Source of the DNA: Kineosporia aurantiaca JCM 3230
Lineage (GTDB): Bacteria; Actinomycetota; Actinomycetes; Actinomycetales; Kineosporiaceae
Assembly (NCBI GenBank): GCA_000719025.1
Contig: JODP01000002.1
Span: forward strand, 248,001 to 312,000
DNA: 64,000 nt
Direction of reading: 5' to 3'
Part shown: one piece after another, positions 34,437 to 43,211 of the stretch
Layout: each line of letters opens with the position of its first letter
Numbering within the stretch: position 1 is the stretch's first letter
The notes under the pieces: generated by a model
Database searches by the model: none
Told to the model about the DNA's origin: nothing
Seen by the model: only the letters and a program-made list of their open reading frames with translations
Translations under genes and position numbers: made by a program

Positions 34437-34571
34437 CGTTGCAATCGGACATAAGGACGCGTCATCCTCCCGCCTTTTGCATCGATTACCGTTGTGCGAT
34501 CGCTATGCGGACCTTAAAAATGGCGAGCGGTTGCTTGACCTGAAGCCCGGTCGAGGTGCCAGCGTGGATTC

Positions 34572-35606
34572 ATGACGATCTGGACCTGCGCCACCTGCGG
34601 CCTCGAGTACCCCGACTCCCCGCACCCATCGGCGTCCTGTCCCATCTGCGAGGACGAACGTCAGTACGTTCCGGCCGGCGGCCAGTCCTGGACGAGTCAG
34701 GCGGCTTTGGCCGCCGACGGCCACCGGGTGAGCCTTGAGGAACTCGAGCCGGACCTGTTCGCCGTTCGCTGCAGTCCGCGCTTCGCAATCGGGCAACGCG
34801 GCTTGTTACTGAGGACGCCCGCCGGCAACATTTTGTGGGAGACGCCAGGCTTTTTCGACCCACAGGCGGTCGAGGAGATCCGCGCACTGGGCGGGGCCGC
34901 GGTGATCACCGCGAGCCATCCGCATCTGGTGGGAGCCTGCGTGTCCTACAGCCACGCGCTCGGCAACGTGCCGGTGTTGTGGGCCGAGGCCGACCGGAGC
35001 TGGGTGCAGCGCCCCGACCCGGTGATCGAGTTCTGGGCAGGCACTGTCGAGGTTCTGCCCGGGGTGACGCTGCTGGAGTGCGGCGGTCACTTCGCCGGCA
35101 GCTCGGTGGCCCACTGGGCGAATGGTGCCCAGGGGCGGGGTGTCCTGCTGACCGGTGACACCGTGCTGGTGGGTGGAGATCGGGTCTCGGTGACGGCGAT
35201 GCGCAGCTACGTCAACTCCATCCCGCTGCCGGTGTCCGCGATCCAGCGGATCGCGGACACCGTCGCGCCGTACTCCTTCGACCGGCTCTACGCCGGGTTC
35301 GAGAACTCGGTGGTCGACACCGACGCTCAGCGGATTGTCGCCGATTCCCTGGGCCCGGTACATCGGCTGGATCACCGGAGCCCTGGTGCCGGCCGGCGAA
35401 TAGTTACGCGGTGGCCTCGACCCCGGGGGTCGGAGCGGCCGGCTCGGTGGTCGCGGTGGCCTCCGGGGTCGCCCGCACGTGCGGGCGGATCAGCAGGAAG
35501 ATCACCACGGCGCCGACCACGAAGATCGACCCGGCCGTGCGGAACGCCACCGTGTAACCGTGCACCGCGCCGTCGATCGCGCCCTGGGCGGTGGGGTGTG
35601 CCGTGA
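34572..35606 (+). CDS. Zinc-ribbon MBL-fold hydrolase, 3' end frameshifted
   Basis: The N-terminus has a rubredoxin-like CATCGLEYP...CPICEDE zinc ribbon (residues 5-30), then a metallo-beta-lactamase fold: GLLLRTPAGNILWETPGFFD, TASHPHLVGACVSYSHAL, ECGGHFAGSSVAHW and LLTGDTVLVG. The full HxHxDH motif is reduced to HPH, so metal binding is atypical. Reading as given runs to 35606 with a basic low-complexity tail over the convergent MFS gene. Removing one C from CCC at 35354-35356 gives RYIGWITGALVPAGE and a stop at 35401-35403, back to back with the MFS stop. A real frameshift or a sequencing error is likely; the intact product would be 276 residues. Confidence 0.78.
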   Translation: MTIWTCATCGLEYPDSPHPSASCPICEDERQYVPAGGQSWTSQAALAADGHRVSLEELEPDLFAVRCSPRFAIGQRGLLLRTPAGNILWETPGFFDPQAVEEIRALGGAAVITASHPHLVGACVSYSHALGNVPVLWAEADRSWVQRPDPVIEFWAGTVEVLPGVTLLECGGHFAGSSVAHWANGAQGRGVLLTGDTVLVGGDRVSVTAMRSYVNSIPLPVSAIQRIADTVAPYSFDRLYAGFENSVVDTDAQRIVADSLGPVHRLDHRSPGAGRRIVTRWPRPRGSERPARWSRWPPGSPARAGGSAGRSPRRRPRRSTRPCGTPPCNRAPRRRSRPGRWGVP

Positions 35607-36909
35607 TGTAGGACGTGGTCGCGTGCGCGGCGATGGTGCTCAGCAGCGCCGTGCCGATCGAGCCACCGACCTGCTGCATGGTGTTCACCGTGGCCGAGGC
35701 CACGCCCGCGTCGGTCCGGGCGACGCCGGCCGTGGCGGTGTTGAACGAGGTGGCGAAGATCAGGCCGAAGCCGAAGCCCATCACCGGCAGGATCGGCAGC
35801 ACGTGGGCGACGTAGCTGTCCTCCGCGGTCAGCTGGCCGAGGAAGAACAGCCCGACCGCGCCCAGCAGCATCCCGGTGGTGATCAGCCGGCGGGCGCCGA
35901 GGATCGGCAGCAGCTTGACGTTCGACAGGATCGAGCCGGTCAGCACGAACAGGATCATCGGCACGAAGGCCAGACCGCTCTGCATCGGGCTGAAACCCTT
36001 GGTGATCTGCAGGAAGTAGGTCAGGAAGAGGAACACGCCGAACATCGCGACGGCGGTCACGCCCATCGCCAGGAAGGCGCCGCCGCGGTTGCGGTCGAGC
36101 ACGATCCGCAGCGGCAGCAGCGGGGCCGCGACCCGGCGCTGGATCAGCACGAACACGACCAGCAGCACGATGCCGACCGCGATGCTGATCAGCGCGGTGC
36201 GGTCGCTCCAGCTGTCGGTCTCGGTCCGGGACAGACCGAACACCAGCAGGAACAGGCCGGCCGCGGCGGTGACGGATCCGAGCACGTCGATCTTCGGCCG
36301 GTCCGGGTTGGCCTCGTTACGCATCAGGACCAGGGCCCCGACGGTGGCGATGGCGGCGAAGAACAGGTTCACGAAGAAGCACCAGCGCCAGCTGGCCCAC
36401 TCGGTCAGCGCCCCGCCCAGCAGCAGGCCGACCGCGCCACCGCCACCGGCGACCGCGCCGAAGATGCCGAAGGCCCGGCCGCGTTCCTGCGGGGTGGTGA
36501 AGGCCGTGGCCAGGGTCGAGAGCGCCGCGGGAGCCAGCAGCGCGCCGAAAACGCCCTGCAGGGCGCGGGACACGACGAGCACGCCGAAGGAGTCGGCGGC
36601 GCCACCGATCGCCGAGGCCACGGCGAAGCCCACCAGGCCGCCGATGAAGGCCCACTTGCGGCCGAAGATGTCGCCGATCTTGCCGCCGAGCAGCAGCAGG
36701 CTGCCGAACGCGAGCGCGTAGGCGGTGACGATCCACTGCCGGTCGTCGTTGGCGAACTTCAGGTCGGCCTGGGCCGAGGGCAGCGCGATGTTCACGATCG
36801 TCGCGTCGAGCACGACCATCAGCTGGGCGAGAGCCACGACGGCGAGAATCAGCCAGCGGCGTTCGTGCTGGTGCGCACGATTGGTTTCGAGCGTCGAGGG
36901 ACCGGACAT
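35404..36909 (-). CDS. EmrB/QacA-type MFS drug exporter (DHA2, 14 TM)
   Basis: A 501-residue transporter with fourteen predicted helices. Helix 1 holds MVVLDATIVNIALPSAQADL, the DHA2 signature with the membrane Asp; motif A is GGKIGDIFGRKWAF; motif C-like GVFGALLAPAALS follows. The cytoplasmic tail is Pro/Thr/Glu-rich. It would expel drugs by proton antiport. ATG 36909 follows GAGGTAGGA. Expression may not be linked to its neighbours. Confidence 0.92.
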   Translation of the reverse strand: MSGPSTLETNRAHQHERRWLILAVVALAQLMVVLDATIVNIALPSAQADLKFANDDRQWIVTAYALAFGSLLLLGGKIGDIFGRKWAFIGGLVGFAVASAIGGAADSFGVLVVSRALQGVFGALLAPAALSTLATAFTTPQERGRAFGIFGAVAGGGGAVGLLLGGALTEWASWRWCFFVNLFFAAIATVGALVLMRNEANPDRPKIDVLGSVTAAAGLFLLVFGLSRTETDSWSDRTALISIAVGIVLLVVFVLIQRRVAAPLLPLRIVLDRNRGGAFLAMGVTAVAMFGVFLFLTYFLQITKGFSPMQSGLAFVPMILFVLTGSILSNVKLLPILGARRLITTGMLLGAVGLFFLGQLTAEDSYVAHVLPILPVMGFGFGLIFATSFNTATAGVARTDAGVASATVNTMQQVGGSIGTALLSTIAAHATTSYITAHPTAQGAIDGAVHGYTVAFRTAGSIFVVGAVVIFLLIRPHVRATPEATATTEPAAPTPGVEATA

Positions 36910-37186
36910 TCCTACCTCAATGGGAGCTGTGTGCGGATCAGAGCAGAGATCAGGGCGGAGCGGTTCGGATCTAGGGGTGCGCCGCATCGTCGCGGGCTGT
37001 CACCGCAGGCGCAACGCACATGGCCCGCCATTGCTTCCAGCCTGCCCGGTATTGCTCTGGGCTGCCGCTCGGCTACCCGATCGGGTGAGCGGACGTTTGA
37101 TGACCATTTGGGATCCGGCGGCCAACCAGTATTCTGCCGAACCGGCGACGCTGGCGCCGGTGAATCTGGTGCGGGTGGGGTGAGCA

Positions 37187-37834
37187 GTGGACGCAGAACA
37201 GAACCGGCTGGTCGACCGGAGCCGGAGCAGCCGGGCCGTGGTGCAGATCGTGTTCGGCACATTCTTTGCCGGCTTCGGTGGGGTGTTCGTCGTGGCCGGA
37301 ACGAGCGTGTCCGACGACGGGTTTGCGTTGTTCCCCGGCGCGTTCGGGCTGCTCTTCGTGGCGGCCGGCCTGTTCGTGGTCGGCCGCGGGCTCCGTCAGC
37401 TCTGGCTGCGCTTCCTGCTGGGCACGCCGACGCTGCTGGTTCCCAGTAGCGACATCCTGCTGGGTGACACGGTGACTACCCGATTCGAGCGCGGGGGTGG
37501 ATCGCGCCGAGGTCGGGAGGGCCGCCGGGAGATGACGGCCAGCCTGATCTGCCGGGAGACGGTCACTTATCGCCGCGGCACCGACACCGAGACCGTTCAC
37601 CACGAAGCGCGCCGGATCCCGCTCCCGGTGACGTTGGACGATCACCCCCAGGCGGTGGCCGGGCGGGTCCAGGTGGTGGTCCCGGTGGACTGGCCGCCGA
37701 CGATCGTGCTGAACCACAACAAGGTGCAGACCGTGGTGGAGGTCCTGGTGAACGCGCCCGGCCTGCCGGAGGACCGCAGCAGTTTCACCGTGCTGGTCCG
37801 CCCGGCCCTGCGGGCCCCCGGAGTCCGGTCATGA
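37187..37834 (+). CDS. Membrane protein with arrestin-like beta-sandwich domain
   Basis: A 215-residue protein, not recognised as a named family. Two hydrophobic helices (about residues 18-42 and 46-68) are followed by a cytoplasmic or external domain of beta strands (SSDILLGDTVTTRFER, ASLICRETVTYRRGTDT, IPLPVTLDD, VQVVVPVDWPPTIV, VQTVVEVLVNAPG) that looks arrestin- or Spo0M-like. Start GTG after GGGTGGGGTGAG. It overlaps the next gene by ATGA, first of a three-gene coupled cluster. Role unknown. Confidence 0.65.
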   Translation: MDAEQNRLVDRSRSSRAVVQIVFGTFFAGFGGVFVVAGTSVSDDGFALFPGAFGLLFVAAGLFVVGRGLRQLWLRFLLGTPTLLVPSSDILLGDTVTTRFERGGGSRRGREGRREMTASLICRETVTYRRGTDTETVHHEARRIPLPVTLDDHPQAVAGRVQVVVPVDWPPTIVLNHNKVQTVVEVLVNAPGLPEDRSSFTVLVRPALRAPGVRS

Positions 37835-38217
37835 GCCAGCTGAGGACCGGGATCATCCTGCACAACCCCGTCGTCGCCTGCGGGGCACCGATCACCGGCA
37901 CGGCCACCTGGTCGGGCAACGACCGCGGCCGCGACGTGGTGGCGATCCTGTACCTGCGCACCGAGGGCCGCGGCGACCTGGACAGCCGGCTCCTGGCCGA
38001 GGCGCGGCTCGGTCAGGCCACCGTCGGCGAGGCGAACTTCAGCCTGTTGATCCCGGCCGAGGGCCCGGTCACCTATCACGGCTCGCTGCTGCGGGTGATG
38101 TGGTATGTGGCGCTCGCCGTCCCGCCCAAGGGGGTGCCGCCGCGCGCGGGCAAGAACCCCTCGGAAGTCACGATCAGCGTGGTGCCCTGGGGTTGGTACC
38201 CACCGGCACCTGGATGA
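37831..38217 (+). CDS. Arrestin-like beta-sandwich protein
   Basis: A 128-residue protein without signal or membrane segment. Strands LRTGIILHNPVVACGAPITG, DVVAILYLRTEGRG, and SLLIPAEGPVTYHGSLLRVM followed by WYVALAV fit half of an arrestin-like fold, in which a Pro/Gly-rich P-x-Y-G loop precedes a W-x-V strand. It is coupled at both ends: ATGA with the membrane protein before it and ATGA with the ATPase after it. It may pair with the beta-sandwich of its upstream partner. Function unknown. Confidence 0.6.
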   Translation: MSQLRTGIILHNPVVACGAPITGTATWSGNDRGRDVVAILYLRTEGRGDLDSRLLAEARLGQATVGEANFSLLIPAEGPVTYHGSLLRVMWYVALAVPPKGVPPRAGKNPSEVTISVVPWGWYPPAPG

Positions 38218-38885
38218 CCACGGATCCCTACGAGCAGTGCGGCCTGCTCGGCAACCCGTTCGTGGCGGAGCCGGCCCAGCCCTGGACCGAGCCCGGGTGG
38301 GCGGACCGCACGCCCGCTGAACCCCCCGCCCCGGGCCAGGGTCTGCTGATCCAGTTCATCGGGGTCAAGGGTGCCGGCAAATCCACCACGCTGAACCGCT
38401 TCCGGAGCCGCTCCCCGGGCCCCCATCGGTACGTTCCCCCGGGCCCCGGCCGCTGGCGTCCGTTGCCGGTGGCCCCACTGGTGTACTGGGACGAACTCGA
38501 TCGCTCCCCGGCCGGGCTGCGTTGGGCCGGCTGGCGGCGGGCGGCGCGGATCCGGGCGACCGTGGTGGCCGGCACCCACGTCGATCTGGCCGCCGAGGCC
38601 ACCCGGGCCGGGCTCCGCGTGCAGACCATCGAACTGCCGCTGATCAGCGTTGCGGAACTGACCACCTGGGCGGAGGCGCGTTTGGCCGGTGCTCGGCGGA
38701 GCCCGGCGGGGGCCGGAGCAACCTGGCTCCTGCCTCCTGCGGATGCCGCGAGAATCGCAGCCGAGGTCGGTGCGTCCTGGCGGCGCGCGGCCGATCTGAT
38801 GCACATCTGGGTGGCCGACGAGGTCGCCCGCCGAACCCGGGCCTTGGAGGCGGGGCGTGGTGAAGAAGGTCCTTACCGTCGGTGA
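38214..38885 (+). CDS. P-loop ATPase, ExeA-like
   Basis: A 223-residue protein. The start MTTDPYEQCGLLGNPF resembles ExeA-type AAA ATPases (Y-G-L-x-x-N-P-F). Walker A is GVKGAGKST at about residues 50-58; APLVYWDELDR is a plausible Walker B. A C-terminal helical part follows. The ATG overlaps the stop of the arrestin-like gene by four bases, and the 3' end overlaps the sugar kinase gene by 29 bases. It may power or regulate assembly of the preceding membrane/beta-sandwich proteins. Confidence 0.65.
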   Translation: MTTDPYEQCGLLGNPFVAEPAQPWTEPGWADRTPAEPPAPGQGLLIQFIGVKGAGKSTTLNRFRSRSPGPHRYVPPGPGRWRPLPVAPLVYWDELDRSPAGLRWAGWRRAARIRATVVAGTHVDLAAEATRAGLRVQTIELPLISVAELTTWAEARLAGARRSPAGAGATWLLPPADAARIAAEVGASWRRAADLMHIWVADEVARRTRALEAGRGEEGPYRR

Positions 38886-39801
38886 GATCCTGGTCGAGAT
38901 CGTGGCGACCACCCGGGGCGACGGCTTCCGCGAGGCCCAGCCGCTGATCGGCCCGTTCCCCTCCGGCGCCCCGGCGATCTTCATCGACCAGGTGGGTCGC
39001 CTGGGCACTCCGGCGGCTATCGTCTCCCGGGTCGGCGACGACGACTTCGGCCGGGTCAACCTGGACCGGCTGAGGCAGGACGGCGTGGACGTCTCCGGGA
39101 TCGAGGTCGCTTCGGGCGAGGCCACCGGCTCGGCGTTCGTCCGCTATCGCGCCGACGGCTCGCGGGCGTTCGTCTACAACATCGTGCACAGCGCCACCGG
39201 CCGGCTGACCCTCACGCCGAGCGCCGAAGCGCTCCTCGACCGCTGCGACCATCTGCACGTCATGGGTACCGCGTTGTCCGCGCCCGGTCTGGCCACCGTC
39301 ACGCAGGAGGCCGTCAAGCGGATCAAGTCCCGGGGCGGCACGCTCAGCTTCGACCCCAATCTGCGTCCGGAGATCCTCGGAACGCCCGGTCTGCGCGAGG
39401 CCCTGGACGATGTGCTCGCCCAGAGTGACCTTTTCCTCCCCTCGGGTGAGGAGATCTTCCTCTTCACCGAGACGGACGACGAAGCTGCGGCGGTCCAGGA
39501 GCTGCTGGGCCGCGGCCTCCAGCAGATCGTGATCAAGCGCGGCGCCCAGGGAGCCAGCCACTTCAGCGGTTCCGGCCGCCTGGACACCGCCCCGATCCGG
39601 GTGGACGAGATCGATCCGACCGGGGCGGGCGACTGCTTCGCGGGGGCCTTCGTCAGCTTCTGGCTCAGCGGCTCCTCTCCCGAAACCGCCCTTCGCTACG
39701 CCAACGCCGCCGGTGCCCACGCCGTCACCCGACTGGGGCCGATGGAGGGCGCCGCCACCCGAGCCGAACTCGACGCCCTGCTACCGGGACCTTCGTCCTA
39801 G
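38857..39801 (+). CDS. PfkB-family sugar kinase
   Basis: A 314-residue kinase. The N-terminal VLTVGEILVEIVA and the C-terminal signature DPTGAGDCFAGAFV (catalytic Asp in GAGD) define the family; GGTLSFDPNLRPEILG resembles tagatose/2-keto-3-deoxy-sugar kinases. It would phosphorylate a free sugar with ATP. Starts at GTG 38857, 6 bases after GGAGG; an adjacent GTG at 38860 is possible. It overlaps the P-loop gene by 29 bases. Confidence 0.9.
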   Translation: MVKKVLTVGEILVEIVATTRGDGFREAQPLIGPFPSGAPAIFIDQVGRLGTPAAIVSRVGDDDFGRVNLDRLRQDGVDVSGIEVASGEATGSAFVRYRADGSRAFVYNIVHSATGRLTLTPSAEALLDRCDHLHVMGTALSAPGLATVTQEAVKRIKSRGGTLSFDPNLRPEILGTPGLREALDDVLAQSDLFLPSGEEIFLFTETDDEAAAVQELLGRGLQQIVIKRGAQGASHFSGSGRLDTAPIRVDEIDPTGAGDCFAGAFVSFWLSGSSPETALRYANAAGAHAVTRLGPMEGAATRAELDALLPGPSS

Positions 39802-39835
39802 TCCCGGGCCCAAAGCGTCCCTAAACTCTGCCGCC

Positions 39836-40762
39836 ATGCCGTCCCTGACCAAACGCACCGCTGCTCTGGTGGCCACCGCGGCCGTCGTCGTAACCGGATC
39901 CGCCACCGCGGCCACCGCGGTGAACCGCTCTTCCGGCGACTCCACCCCCACGGCCAAGGCGACCGTCGCTCCGACGTCCGTGAGTGCGTCCGCAATTACC
40001 CCCAAGAAGGACACCATCGGCAAGGTGAAGAAGGGTGCCGCCCTGTGGAAGCAGGCGGGCATCACCAAGTCGCTCAAGGACTCGGGGGTTTCCTGGTTCT
40101 ACGACTGGGCGCCGACCCCGAACGGCGTGAAGGCGCCCAAGGGCGTGGACTTCGTGCCGATGATCTGGGGCGCCGACGCGGTCACCAAGGCCAACCTGGC
40201 CGCGGCCAAGAAGAACGGCAACACCCTGCTGGGCTTCAACGAGCCGGACCTGGCGCAGCAGTCGAACATGACCCCGAAGCAGGCCCTGGACCTCTGGCCG
40301 CAGCTGGAGAAGACCAAGATGCGCCTGGGCGCCCCGGCCGTGGCCTGGGGAGCCGACCAGGACGGTCAGTGGCTGGACAAGTTCATGAAGGGCGCCAAGA
40401 AGCGCGGCTACCGGGTCGACTTCATCCCGCTGCACTGGTATGGCGCGGACTTCAAGACGGCGAACGCGGTCAAGCAGCTGCAGACCTACGTCAAGGGCGT
40501 GCACGCGAAGTACCCGAAGAAGAAGATCTGGATCACCGAGTACGCACTGATGAACTTCGGCGGCGGGGCGAAGTTCCCCTCGGCGACGAACCAGGCCGCG
40601 TTCGTGAAGAAGTCCACCGCGATGCTCCAGAAGCTCTCCTACGTGGAGCATTACGCCTGGTTCGCGTTCCCGACCTCGACCAACGGCCAGGACGAGACCG
40701 GCCTGTACCGCCCGGGCGGCGCGATCACCAAGCCGGGCAAGGCCTACCGCGCGGCCAAGTGA
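39836..40762 (+). CDS. Secreted GH128-like endo-beta-1,3-glucanase
   Basis: A 308-residue secreted TIM-barrel glycosidase. The signal peptide runs to about residue 27 (TAATA), followed by a Ser/Thr linker. Catalytic acid Glu136 in LLGFNEPDLA and nucleophile Glu235 in IWITEYALMNFGG match the Asl1/GH128 pattern; PLHWYGADFK lies between. It would cut laminarin-like beta-1,3-glucans of fungi or plants outside the cell. Confidence 0.9.
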   Translation: MPSLTKRTAALVATAAVVVTGSATAATAVNRSSGDSTPTAKATVAPTSVSASAITPKKDTIGKVKKGAALWKQAGITKSLKDSGVSWFYDWAPTPNGVKAPKGVDFVPMIWGADAVTKANLAAAKKNGNTLLGFNEPDLAQQSNMTPKQALDLWPQLEKTKMRLGAPAVAWGADQDGQWLDKFMKGAKKRGYRVDFIPLHWYGADFKTANAVKQLQTYVKGVHAKYPKKKIWITEYALMNFGGGAKFPSATNQAAFVKKSTAMLQKLSYVEHYAWFAFPTSTNGQDETGLYRPGGAITKPGKAYRAAK

Positions 40763-40765
40763 TCC

Positions 40766-41257
40766 CTACTGCGGCAGGCGCTTGCGCATCTGCTGAGTGG
40801 TGACCCGATAGCCCGCAAACTCGTACAGCGCGAGGGCGGCGGTGTTGGTGCCGAACACGTTCAGCTCCAGCGCCCCCACCCCGCGCTCGGCCACTGCCCG
40901 CTCGGCCGCTTCCAGGAGCGCCCGCCCGAGCCCCTGCCCCCGGTGTTCGGCGTCGACCTCGATGTCGTACAAAAAGGCACAGTCAGGAGTGCCCCGGGGG
41001 TGGGTCAGACCGATCCAGACCCGGCCGATCACCTCTCCACCGGACCGGACCCCCATGAGCATCACCATGCCGGGGGTCTGCAGCCCTTGCGGCAGACTCT
41101 CGGCGTTCGAGGCCAGAGCCCGCTCGTACGCCTGCTCAGCCGGCCAGTTCCCGACCGAAACCTGCTCCTCGGCATAGGCTTCGGCGATCTGGTGCTGCCA
41201 GGCGGCGAACTCGGCCGGGGTCATGCTCCGAAGGGTGACCTCGCTCATGCGGCTCAT
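40766..41257 (-). CDS. GNAT-family N-acetyltransferase
   Basis: A 163-residue GNAT enzyme with the acetyl-CoA loop DAEHRGQGLGRALLEAAERA (about residues 102-121) and a C-terminal GTNTAALALYEFAGY strand-helix unit. It transfers acetyl to an unknown amine. An ATG at 41248 is an alternative start. Converges on the GH128 gene with 3 bases between stops. Confidence 0.88.
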   Translation of the reverse strand: MSRMSEVTLRSMTPAEFAAWQHQIAEAYAEEQVSVGNWPAEQAYERALASNAESLPQGLQTPGMVMLMGVRSGGEVIGRVWIGLTHPRGTPDCAFLYDIEVDAEHRGQGLGRALLEAAERAVAERGVGALELNVFGTNTAALALYEFAGYRVTTQQMRKRLPQ

Positions 41258-41341
41258 GGTCGCACAAGGGGCAGGAACATCTCCGACCGCGGCGACATCT
41301 CAGCGGTTTCCGACTACCTGGAAGCGATCGGCCGCTGACCC

Positions 41342-42139
41342 TTAGCCTACGATCATGGCCGTTCCCACCCGACGGAACCCCAAGCGTCCATAAATTCGCG
41401 CAACATCCTCGTCGGCGGCCGAGAGGAAAATCGTCTCAACCCCGCGAGAGCGGGCTTCCTCGGCCAACGCGGCGGTGACGGCCGCACCGAAACCACGCCG
41501 ACGCGCGACCGGGAGCGTGCCGACCCCGACGATCTCGGTGACGTTGCCGACCGGGTTGTGCTGGCCCGCCGACACCGCCACTTCCTGCTCGATCACGGCG
41601 GCGAAGACCGTGGCCTGTGAGCGCAGGCGGCCCTGGGCCCGCGCGATCTCGTCCGCGGCCGCCACCTTCGCGATCTCCTCGGCGAGTTCGGCGAAACCGG
41701 CTGCTCCCGGAGCAGTACCGGCCGTGGCGAAGGCCAGGTGCTGAACGGCTATCGCGGAGGACAGGGCCGGGCTGTCGGCCTCCAGGATGCGGGCGGTGGT
41801 CTCCGGCACCAGGGTCGGCTCAGCCGTGAGCACCAGCAACGGGCACTCCTCGATCTGCAAGCCGGACTCCGCCACGGCGGCCTTCAGTCCGGGCGTGGTC
41901 TCCGCCACCCATTCGAAGCTCTCGGGGATCCCGAGTTCGCGCTGACGGGCCCGCACAGCCTCAACCTGTTCGACCGTCACCGGTTCCGGGCGGCCCGGAG
42001 TGGGACGGGCGTAGTAGGGGTGGCCGCCGTCGTCGCGGACGAACAAGGTCAGCGGCCCGAAGTCCTCCGCGCGAGCGCTGAGCCGGGGCACCGCGTCGTA
42101 GTACTGCTCCAGCTTCTGGAGAACCTGCTGATCCGACAC
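41342..42139 (-). CDS. Two-domain GNAT acetyltransferase
   Basis: A 265-residue protein with the GNAT motif TLPVARRRGFGAAVTAALAE near residues 208-227 and a closing IYGRLGFRRVGTAMI. The first 120 residues (RLSARAEDFGPLTLFVRD) look like a degenerate N-terminal GNAT domain. GTG start. Substrate unknown. Confidence 0.82.
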   Translation of the reverse strand: MSDQQVLQKLEQYYDAVPRLSARAEDFGPLTLFVRDDGGHPYYARPTPGRPEPVTVEQVEAVRARQRELGIPESFEWVAETTPGLKAAVAESGLQIEECPLLVLTAEPTLVPETTARILEADSPALSSAIAVQHLAFATAGTAPGAAGFAELAEEIAKVAAADEIARAQGRLRSQATVFAAVIEQEVAVSAGQHNPVGNVTEIVGVGTLPVARRRGFGAAVTAALAEEARSRGVETIFLSAADEDVARIYGRLGFRRVGTAMIVG

Positions 42140-42212
42140 CGTTCGCCCTCTTCTGCACCGCGGGGAAAGAGGGGCGATTATGTCACTGTTGTCCCAGCCG
42201 TCCCCGACCGGT

Positions 42213-43157
42213 TCAGGGCGTCAGGATCGGGCCAAGATCTCCTTGCCATTCCGTGATCCGATTAGCGCCGCCGACAAAGGGCTGCACCGCCGCGCGGGTC
42301 AGTTTTCGCAGCGTCGTGCCGTCGTCGATCCCCCGGTGAAAGCAACCTCCGTAGCGCACCCCGATCTCGGCCGGAGCATTCGCCTCGACCTGCAGCACGA
42401 ACTGTTCCATCGCCACCAGGTCGTCCGGCACGCACTGATCGGCCGGGGAGTTCGGACCGCCGCCGACCGGCGCATCGGCAATGGCCTCCATGGCGGCAAC
42501 TGCTTTCTCACCCCGCACCACCACGGACGACGTGAGCCAGGCCCCCGAATAGTTGCACGCAGCAATTGACTTCACCCCGGTAACGCTGGTGACCGCGGGG
42601 CCGGAAGGCCGCCACCGCGGATCACCGGTGAACGGCGCCTTCACCGGGCAGCCGTTCTGGTCGGTGCTGATCGTATGCACCGTGCCGAGAATCTTCTCGC
42701 GCAACGCGGCAGGCGCCTGCACCGACAGCGTTGTGCCCCCAGCCTTGACCGTGGCCCGGTCTCCGGCCCGGACAGGATCGGAAATACCCTGCGCAGCAGA
42801 CTCTTTCTTATCGAAGGAGAACCAGGCGAATTCCCCGCCGGTCTCGATCGCCGTGGCCGGGTCGATGCCGTCGCTCTCGTTCGGGTCGGAACAGCCGACC
42901 AGGGCCACGGCGCCGGGCCGGCCGACAAAGGGCTTCTCGCTGTCCTTACGCAGGCACCACGGCGAGTCCGAGGTGCCGTAACCCCAGTCGTCCGGCACCC
43001 CGACCTGCAGGTTCCGGAACGACTCCCAGCGGAAGCCGCTCGGTAAGGACTGGCTGGCCGAAGCCGGCGGCGGCGCCGTCGTCACCGGACCCGGCGAGGC
43101 ACAGCCCGCGAGCGCCAGCAGGATGATCAGCACCGTTCCCCGGATCCGCCGCGTCAT
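42213..43157 (-). CDS. Lipoprotein of unknown function
   Basis: A 314-residue protein. The signal peptide with lipobox LALAGC (Cys19) and a Pro/Ala/Ser linker show it is anchored outside the membrane. The rest has several Cys (WCLRKDSEK, LVGCSDPNE, NGCPVKAPF, AACNYSG, DQCVPDD, GGCFHRG) that may form disulfides. I do not recognise the family and the neighbours give no clue. Confidence 0.72.
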   Translation of the reverse strand: MTRRIRGTVLIILLALAGCASPGPVTTAPPPASASQSLPSGFRWESFRNLQVGVPDDWGYGTSDSPWCLRKDSEKPFVGRPGAVALVGCSDPNESDGIDPATAIETGGEFAWFSFDKKESAAQGISDPVRAGDRATVKAGGTTLSVQAPAALREKILGTVHTISTDQNGCPVKAPFTGDPRWRPSGPAVTSVTGVKSIAACNYSGAWLTSSVVVRGEKAVAAMEAIADAPVGGGPNSPADQCVPDDLVAMEQFVLQVEANAPAEIGVRYGGCFHRGIDDGTTLRKLTRAAVQPFVGGANRITEWQGDLGPILTP

Positions 43158-43211
43158 CGCCCCACTATGACGACCCGGACCCGTTACCGGTGGTAGGCGC
43201 CCCCGGGCTGA

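Noticed and set aside
34437..34571. Second LacI operator ahead of GH43
   Set aside because: Only short partial matches such as CGTTGT are present; no palindrome comparable to CTACAACGTTGTAG was found.
35479..37449. A 656-codon plus-strand open frame over the EmrB-type exporter
   Set aside because: Gln/Arg/His/Asp-rich shadow of a 14-helix transporter; no recognisable protein.
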